DNA from: Sarcophilus harrisii
Lineage: Eukaryota > Chordata > Mammalia > Dasyuromorphia > Dasyuridae
Reading direction: 5' to 3'
DNA: 64,000 nt
Assembly: GCF_902635505.1 (NCBI RefSeq)
Contig: NC_045427.1
Coordinates: forward strand, 593,235,665-593,299,664
Shown here: positions 56,270 to 64,000 of the stretch, one piece after another
How positions within the stretch are numbered: the first letter of the stretch is position 1
How the letters are laid out: every line of letters begins with the position of its first letter
Notes under the pieces: model-generated
The model's database searches: none
What the model was told of the DNA's origin: nothing
Seen by the model: the letters and a program-made list of their open reading frames with translations, nothing else
Position numbers and translations under genes: made by a program

Positions 56270-56770
56270 AAAATCACTCATCAGAGAAATGTAAATGAAA
56301 ACTTCCAGTATTACCTCATATTCAACAGGTTGGCAAAATTTATTGTGGAATTCAAACTCTGGGAAAATAGGTCCATTGTGGATGTATCTTGGAAAGTGTT
56401 GACCATTCTGGAAAACAATTTCAAATTCTACAAGAAAAATCATGAAAGTTTTTATAAAAAATTCAGTCATCTTCCTACTAAGTTCATATTCCAAGGATGT
56501 TACTGAAAACAAGAAAAGACCTATATGTACAAAACTATTCATAGCAGCACAATTTGTAATAGTGAAAGGCTAGAAGCAGATCATATTGGGGAACTGCTAA
56601 ACAGATGTGGCATACGAACATGATGAAATATTTTTGTGTCATAAAGAATAATAAACATGTGAAATTCAGAGAAATATGGAAAAACTTTGTATGAAGAAAG
56701 GCAGAATGAATAATTAAGAACCAGAAACCTCATATTCATGATTACTATAATAATTTAAGTTGAGGCAATA
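56270..56770 (+). mobile_element. Old L1 ORF2 fragment
   Basis: CATCAGAGAAATGTAAATGA, AACATGATGAAATATTTTTG and the block around 56520-56600 follow ORF2 order. It is strongly diverged. Confidence 0.6.
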
Positions 56771-57354
56771 ATGAATATTAATAAAATTCAGATCAAATAA
56801 AAATAGAAAATCTGAGTACCAAATTATTAAGATCAAAGTACAAAATAGAAAGAATTGTTTCTTTCAACAAAAGGCAAAGTATAGAAGTGAAAAGTGATAC
56901 AACCATTGTTTTAGATAATTTTGTTTAATATTTTTTCTGAGAATGTATTTTGTAATGGGGTCAGCATATTCTGATTGGAGTGTTTCTGATATCTCAAAAA
57001 TAAATATAACAATAATTTTTTAAAAAGAATAACTGAAGATAGCTAAAAATATATGCTACTACTACACATTTCCAAACATGTTCCTAAATCAAAAATATCC
57101 AAAGCTGATAAAAATCATTACTAATAATTAACTAATACGAGCAATCCAGAACACTGGAGATATCTATGAACATTGAACTTTGGGTATTTTCAGTACCTTA
57201 AAAAAGTGATAGGTGGGGAAAACATTTAAGAAAGTCATTAGCTTGATGAGTATTGAAAACAGAAATGAGACAGCAGTTTTTGGTGTCTCATTTGATTATT
57301 AGTGGGAGAGAGTATTTGGATATTATAGCTTGATGTTTAAAATTGGTTAATTGG

Positions 57355-57640
57355 TTGGTTGGTTGTCTTTCATTCTTGAAGAGGACCAAAACTATTTTAG
57401 AATCAAGTTACAATGTGTGTGACTGATCAAACCAATATGAGTTGGGAAAGCTCTGCCATAGATCAGACACAAATAGTCCCCGTGAACTTTGAGGTGGACT
57501 CTTTAACTTTGTACATCTTGTGTTTCTTCTGAGCTAATTCAATTCTGCTTTGCCCATAGAGCATAGCACTTTCTCTCATGAGGGCATCCCATGCTGGATG
57601 GTCCTATGCCAATGGCTCCATGTCATACAGATATAAAGTT
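57355..57640 (+). repeat. Marsupial interspersed repeat (GAGGACCA type)
   Basis: TTCATTCTTGAAGAGGACCA, AACTTTGAGGTGGACTCTTT and TGCTTTGCCCATAGAGCATA belong to a repeat common in marsupials; I cannot give its catalogue name. Confidence 0.55.
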
Positions 57641-57659
57641 CTTAAAAGAGATCTTGCTT

Positions 57660-57782
57660 GCTCTTTTTAAAATCAATTTTATAATACCCGTATTTCCCAG
57701 GGTAACCCTTTTCCCCTTCTTAGAAAGCCATCCTATATAGCAAAAAATTTAAAAAGGGAAAACAATACAGAAAAACGAATCA

Positions 57783-57827
<45 letters not shown>

Positions 57828-58235
57828 AAGTAGTGTCCCATTCTCATAGTCTCTCAGCTCTATTCAGAAGGGAGGGAGGAAATATTTCATATCTTTTCTT
57901 TTGGATCAAGCTGAATTATAATTTCATAAAATGTAATTTCAGTTGTTTTATTGTTATTCTTTTCACACACATTGTTCTAGTAATCATGTATATTCTTTTC
58001 CCAGACCTGCTTCCTTCACTTTGTATCCATTTATAGAATCTTTCTTATGCTTCTCTATATTAATTTTGCTTCTTACAGTACTATAATATTGCATTACACT
58101 TATATGCCACGATTTGATTGTTTGTTCCCTATTCACAGCAACTACTTTGTTTCCAGTTTGTTTTGGGAGGGAGTTCTTTGCTAACAAAAATGCTACTATA
58201 AATATTTCATAGACCAGATAGGCTCTTTCTTTGTA
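57660..58235 (-). mobile_element. Old L1 3' end, minus strand, with (TA)n
   Basis: Reversed L1 text (CAGTACTATAATATTGCATT, TTCACAGCAACTACTTTGTT) is interrupted by a TA repeat at 57785-57824. Confidence 0.55.
57785..57824. repeat. (TA)n microsatellite
   Basis: About 20 uninterrupted TA units. Confidence 0.97.
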
Positions 58236-58849
58236 TGATTCTAGAGAAAGATCAATTTTAGAATTGGAAAGGATGGAATAGATTGCCTAGTCCAAACTGT
58301 GGGTTTTAAATGGAGCCCTATTTTGATATTGCCAAAGACCTCAGGCTCTGGAAAATGAAGACCAGCTAGTTCAGGCAAAAACACTGATCAGGAATTGTCC
58401 TGACAAGAGGCAGAGCAGGAAGCTAGAAAAACTGAAGCTCTAGAGAGCAACCACTGGGAAAATGAAAAATGAACTGTGCAAAAAAAGCTTCCAAGGTCAG
58501 GCACTAAAGCTAAGTTTGGGTGAATGAATTGTTTTTTGCTGAGTTTGTGAGCTATATATACTTACTATCCAGGGTATCCCAAAAGACTGCACTTTTAAGG
58601 TGTAATATATTAGTTTTATAGCTATTAAATATCTCTTGTTAGCTATTTAATATATTATTAAATAGATATGATTATAAATTATGTGATATGCATTATTATA
58701 TATCACATATATGTTAATTTATATAACATTTTATCTCTAAATTATTATATATTTATAATTATATTATAAATTATTATTAGATATTTAAACTATTAAAGCT
58801 GTATTGATTTTTACGACAATGTGTGTAGACACATATCTATACTTGTCTC

Positions 58850-58945
58850 CCATTAGAATGTAAATTACTTGAGAGTATATAGATTGTTTCCTTCTTTTTC
58901 TTTGTATCCCCAGCAATCAAGCAGTCAATAAACATTTATGAAATG
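58850..58945 (+). mobile_element. L2 3' end, plus strand
   Basis: CTTTGTATCCCCAGCAATCA and GTCAATAAACATTTATGAAA are typical. Confidence 0.7.
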
Positions 58946-58954
58946 CCTTTGCTG

Positions 58955-59345
58955 TTGTTGTTTGCCCATTTTTCTCAAAGAGGACCATGACAGCAGGGAG
59001 GTGATGCCATAACATGCAAGTGAATTGGATTTAAGTGAGGAAGAGCTGTGCAAGGTCACCTGCCCCATTTTTCCTTCCAGAGTCATCTGGATCCAGTGGC
59101 CAGATCAGAATGATGGAGATGACCCTGGATGAAATGGGAGACCTTGGCCTTTTTATGCTAAGGTCCTCAACAGGACTCAGTTTGACTGAGGCTGCATCCA
59201 TTCAGTGATTCAGGCTAGGAAGCGATTGAGGCAGAGAAAGTACAAGAGGGATCTAGCCAGCCTTGTCCGAAGACCTAGAGAAGGAGCCCTTTACTCCTGA
59301 TGCAGCCCAGCCCAGCAGTTTGGGGCCAGTTCAATGATGAGGCTC
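58955..59345 (+). repeat. Marsupial interspersed repeat (second GAGGACCA type)
   Basis: AAAGAGGACCATGACAGCAG, GGAAGAGCTGTGCAAGGTCA and GGATCCAGTGGCCAGATCAG are from another widespread marsupial repeat of unknown name to me. Confidence 0.55.
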
Positions 59346-59625
59346 ATCATTAGTCAAGTTTGTCCTGGTTTTTCCACATGACCTGATTCCCGGTTATATG
59401 CCACTGTATTAAACAATGAAGGTAGAAAAACAGGGAGGGAAACCAGCTACTGACCTCAAGAAGCATATGACCTAATGGGCAAACCTCTAGTTATTTAACA
59501 AGTTACATATTCAATTAAATGTACTGCCATCCAAATGTCTTTTTTTTTTAATATTACCGCAATTGCTGAAAAAAAAAAATGTTCTTTCCCTTCTCAATTC
59601 AAAGAACCATATCTTGCAACAAGAA

Positions 59626-59798
59626 TGAGAGAGACACAGAGACAGAGAAAGAGAGAGAGACGGAGAGAGACAGAGAGACAGAGACAGAGAAAGACAGAGA
59701 GAGACAGAGAGAGAAACAAAGAGACAGAGAGAGAGAGACAGAGACAGAGAGAGAGATACAGAGAAAGACAGAGAGACAGAGAGACAGAGAAAACAAGT
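59626..59798. repeat. (GAGACA)n / (GAGA)n purine-rich satellite
   Basis: About 170 bp of GAGACAGAGA-type units, nearly pure purine on the plus strand apart from the C. Long frames through it on both strands are artefacts of the repeat. Confidence 0.95.
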
Positions 59799-60524
59799 CA
59801 TTAAAGCTGACTAACACATCAACCAAGTCTCTTGGGATTTGAATTCAGATCAGTAAGCATTGCTCTACTCCCTCCATGGTGGTTTTCCTGTGCCAAGAAA
59901 GGGGAATGAAGATACATTTTCTCATCTTTTTTTCAGAATCAATGTTAGTTATTATAATTACCCAGTGGTCCATTTCTTTTATTTTTGTTCTTTCCCTTTC
60001 CATTATTCATTCAACCTACTTTTTCCATCTTGTCCAAAAGAAACAAAGGGGAGACTCTGAGCAAGATACTCAACAAAATGTATTGCTAAAATTAAGACAC
60101 TTTCTGTCTAGAGCATTTCTCTAATCTGCTAATCTTATAGTCCTAATAAAAAAAAATTCAGTTTATTTGGCATGACTCAGCTTTTTGTGAACCAATGATG
60201 ACTCATGCTTCTCATTATCAGAGCTTGGAAAATATTTGTTTAAAAATCCATTGAAGGATTTTGCTGTGGATTTATGTACAGCTTGCAAATTTCAGCTTTT
60301 CTTTTGTTTAACCAAATCTGCTTTTGGAAAAATGAGCTCACTTTTGGCCATTTGCAGTCTCCTTGTACTCTTCTGCATTTTCCTTGTTGTTTAAATATTA
60401 CTAACATTCTGAGGTAATATCTGGAATTTCTTTTAATACCCTGAGATATTCCCAAATGAGAATTCAATGGGTCTAAAAGATTATCTATTTAACAGGTAGT
60501 TAGCCATACTATAATCAGGTAGTT

Positions 60525-60660
60525 GTGGTATAATGGAAAGAATATGAAATTTGAACTCAGATGACCCACACTGAATGCCTGAATGACTCTACCACTCAAC
60601 TGTCTAGATGACCTTTTGGCCAAGTCACAGATGCAATCAACCTTCATTTGTTTATTTTTA
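60525..60660 (+). repeat. MIR SINE fragment
   Basis: GTAGTTGTGGTATAATGGAA, ATTTGAACTCAGATGACCCA and TTGGCCAAGTCACAGATGC fit MIR. Confidence 0.6.
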
Positions 60661-61311
60661 AAATCAGGATTGCCTTAAGTGATTTCTGAATTTCCTCTTA
60701 GGATTTTTGTTCTGTGACTATTCTAATCTTTTCTATTTTGAAGATGCTTATCCTTACTGAGGAAGACAGCAGCAAAATAAAAATTGAGTAGTACTGATGT
60801 ATCTGTTAATATTCATGTAATATGCCCTCTGTAGTTTCATTAATAATTGACATTAATGGAACTCTTTGAAGTTTGTAAAGCACTTTTTTTTTTAGGTCAG
60901 GAAGAATCTTTATAAAATAACAGAATCAGAGAACATATAATGTCAAAGCCAAAAGATACATTAAAATACAAAATATTAGAGCTAAAAGGGACTTTAGAAT
61001 ATAGAATGTGGAGACTAGAAAATACATTTTTAGAATATTATTATTAGTTTTGTTTTGATTATTATCATATAGATTACTTTGTGAGTATACACACAAACAC
61101 ATATATTCATACATACATGTATCTTTATTAAAAATTAAATTTTTTCTTAATGTCTCTAAGAAAATATCTCCCATTTTTATGCTAAGCTCATATAGGAATT
61201 TTTGATACATGCAACCAAAATGAACTATGTATTTTAATAATCACATGAAGAGTAACTGAGTGTATGATTTTGATTCTACAAAAATTTTCCAAGGTGCTAT
61301 TGTCAGAGAAA

Positions 61312-62364
61312 TGATTCCATACTTTTTTTATTATAGCTTTTTATTTACAAGACATATGCATGGATAATTTTTTAGCATTGACCCTTGCAAAACCTTCTGT
61401 TCCAACTTTTCTCCTCCTTCCCCCTCCCCTAGATGGCAGGTAGACCAATACATGTTGAATATGTTAAAGTATATGTTAAATACAATATATGTATACATAT
61501 TTATACAATTATCTTGCTGCACAAGAAAAATCGGATTTAGAAAGAAGGTGGTCGACACTCATTTCCCATAGGTCTTTCGCTGGGTGTAGCTGGTTCTCTT
61601 CATTATTGAACAATTGGAACTGATTTGGTTCATTTCATTGTTGAAGAGGATCACGTCCATCAGAATTGATCATCATATAGTCTTGTTGTTGTAGTGTATA
61701 ATAATCTTCTAGTCCTGTTCATTTCACTCAGCATCAGTTCGTGTAAGTCTCTCCAGGCCTTTCTGAAATCATCCTGCTGGTCATTTCTTACAGAGCAATA
61801 ATATTCCATAACATTCATAAACCACTATTTATTCAGTCATTCTCCAATTGATGGGCATGTACTCAGTTTCTGGCCACTACAAACAGGGCTGCCACAAACA
61901 TTTTGGAACATACAGGTCCCTTTCCCTTCTTTAAGATCTCTTTGGGATATAAGCCCAGTAGTAACACTGCTGGATCAAAGGATAAGCACAGTTTGATAAC
62001 TTTTGGGGCATAATTCCAGATTGCTCTCCAGAATGGTTGGATTCATTCACAACTCCACCAACAATGTATCAGTGTCCCAGTTTTCCCACATCTCCTCCAA
62101 CATTCATTATCTTTTCCTGTCATCTTAGCCAATCTGACAGGTGTGTAGTGATATCTCAGAGTTATCTTAATTTGCATTTCTCTGATCAATAATGATTTGG
62201 AGCATCTTTTCATATGGCTAGAAATAGTTTCCATTTCTTCATCTGAAAATTGTCTGTTCGTATCCTTTGACCATTTATCAATTGGAAAATGGCTTGATTT
62301 CTTATAAATTAGAGTCAATTTTCTATATAGTTTGGAAATGAAGCCTTTAATTGATTCCATACTT
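61312..62364 (-). mobile_element. L1 3' end, minus strand, with 13-bp target-site duplication
   Basis: TGATTCCATACTT flanks the insertion at 61312-61324 and 62352-62364. The insert carries a complete 3' UTR and about 600 bp of ORF2, with coding YHYTPVRLAKMTGKDNECWR. Confidence 0.93.
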
Positions 62365-62439
62365 AATGGGCTTAATAAAATCCACTGTATGGCTTTCCCT
62401 TTTTAGATTCAGAAGCTTAGTCTTTAGTCTCATGACTGA

Positions 62440-63945
62440 GTCTATATCCTAAAGAGATTAGAAAAGAGGGGAAAGGACCCACGTGTGCAAGAATGCTTGT
62501 AGCAGCTCTTTTGTGGTGGCAAGGAATTGGAAAATGAGCAGATGCCCATCAGTTGGAAAATGGCTGAATAAGTTATGGTATATGAGTGTAATGGAATATT
62601 ATTGTTCTAAATTGGGACACTAATACATTTTTAATGGAGTTGTGAACTTGTGGAGAGCATTTTGAAACTATGCCCAAAAGGCTATCAAACAGTGTATATA
62701 CCCTTTAATCCAATAGTGTTTCTACTGGGCATGTATTCCAAAGAGATCATAGAAAAGGGAAAGGGACCCACATGTGCAAAAATGTTTGTGGCAGCTCTTT
62801 TGGTAGTGACAAGAAATTGGAAACTGAGTGGATGCCCATCAGTTAGAGAATGGCTGAATAAGATATAGTATATGAATGTTATGGAATATTATTGTTCAGT
62901 AAGAAACGACCAGCAGGATGATTTCAGAGAGGCTTGGAGAGACTTACATGAACTGATGCTGAGTGAAGTGAGAAGAATTAAGAGAACATTTTATACAGTA
63001 ACAACAAAATTATGTGATGATCAAAACTGATGGACATGGCTCTTTTCAACAATGAGTTGATTCTGATCAATTCCAATGATGAAGAGAGGCATCTGCACCC
63101 AGAGAGAGGACTGAATGTGGTTCACAACATAGTATTTTCACCTTTTTTACTGTTGTTTGCTGGCTTTTTGTTTTTTTTCTAATTTTTTCCTCCTTTTTGA
63201 TTTGCTTTTTCTTGTGCAGCATGATAATTGTGGAAATATGTATAGAAAACCTGCATATGTTTAACATAGATTGGATTACTTGCCAGCTAGAAGGAGGTTG
63301 GAGTAAGGGAAGGAAAAAAATTTGGAACACAAGGATTTGCAAGGGTGAATGTTGTAAACTATCTTTGCATATATTTTGAAAATAAAAAGCTATTATTAAA
63401 AATAAAATTGATTAAAATATTATTGTTCAATAATAAATGATAAGCAGTCTGATTTCAGAAAAGCCTGGAAAGATTTACATAAGCTGATGCTGAGTGAAGT
63501 GAACAGAACCAGGCAAACATCATATATAGCAATGCAAAATTGTGTGATAATCAACTGTGATAGATTTAGATCTTTTGAGCAATACAATGATCTAAGAGAA
63601 TTACAATAGACTTTAGATGGAAAATACCATCTGCATCCAAAGAAAGAACCATGGAGATTGAGTATGTCTTGAAGCATGGTATTTCACCTTTTTGTTTTTG
63701 TTTTGTTCTTTCTTGTGGTTTTTTTTTCTTTTGTTCTGATTTTTTCTTTCCCAATGTGACTCAAGTGGAAATATGCTAAAAATGACTGTGCATGTATAAT
63801 TGCTACTGTCTTTGAGGAGGAAGAAAGTAAGGGAGGGAAGGAGAAAAAAAATTTGGAACTCAAAATCTTATAAAAATGAATGTTGAAAACTATTCTTACA
63901 TGTAATTAAAAAATAAAATATAATTAAAATATTTTTTTAAAAAGC
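62440..63945 (+). mobile_element. Older L1 split by a younger L1
   Basis: The outer L1 occupies 62440-62607 and 63416-63945: an ORF2 end, then its remaining ORF2 and 3' UTR. The two halves join in L1 order across the inner insertion. Confidence 0.85.
62595..63428 (+). mobile_element. Younger L1 nested in the older L1
   Basis: AATATTATTGTTC flanks the insert at 62595-62607 and 63416-63428. The insert encodes an ORF2 end (LLGMYSKEIIEKGKGPTCAK) and a full 3' UTR with AATAAAAAGC. Confidence 0.92.
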
Positions 63946-64000
63946 TTGGTGGGGGTTAGGTCCTACACATATCATTTTCTTTACTTTATAGATGAGGAAA

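Noticed and set aside
59511-59842. Long frames rich in Arg-Glu or Ser-Leu
   Set aside because: They are translations of the GAGACA repeat on either strand.
1-64000. CRISPR arrays, operons or prokaryotic systems
   Set aside because: None expected or seen; the DNA is vertebrate and the repeats are retroposons and microsatellites.

Overview
The window is vertebrate nuclear DNA, almost certainly from a marsupial. The evidence is two multi-exon genes with clear mammalian protein sequence, AT-rich introns, and a dense load of marsupial-type retroposons: L1 3' ends, CORE-SINEs of the MAR1/WSINE type, MIR and L2. SINE copies of the WSINE type hint at an Australian lineage, but the species cannot be fixed from this sequence.

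The gene core is the COX15-CUTC head-to-head pair. COX15 (heme A synthase) lies on the minus strand in nine coding exons from 27528 down to 7417, giving an intact 411-residue protein. CUTC (copper homeostasis protein CutC) lies on the plus strand in nine coding exons from 27861 to 42392, giving an intact 272-residue protein. Every exon joins in frame at GT-AG borders. The two start codons are 332 bp apart in a CpG island with ETS, E-box, CCAAT and NRF-1-like sites, as expected of a shared promoter driving a mitochondrial gene. COX15 makes heme A for cytochrome c oxidase; CUTC is a copper-binding TIM-barrel protein.

Layout: 1-7416 is downstream of COX15 and holds SINEs, a C33 tract and two head-to-head L1 ends. 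7417-27528 is COX15, with introns carrying L1, L2 and SINE insertions, a 288-bp duplication and a tandem repeat. 27529-27860 is the bidirectional promoter. 27861-42700 is CUTC, with a second GC/CpG-rich block at about 41040-42320 around exon 8. 42700-64000 is intergenic and repeat-rich, with L1 5' and 3' fragments, a nested L1, SINEs and simple repeats. In human the order is ENTPD7-COX15-CUTC-ABCC2. No ENTPD7 or ABCC2 coding exon is visible here, so both are expected outside the window.

I found no new gene system. The points worth a second look concern retroposons close to splice sites, an intragenic CpG island, recent local duplications that could be assembly errors, and unusual L1 structures.
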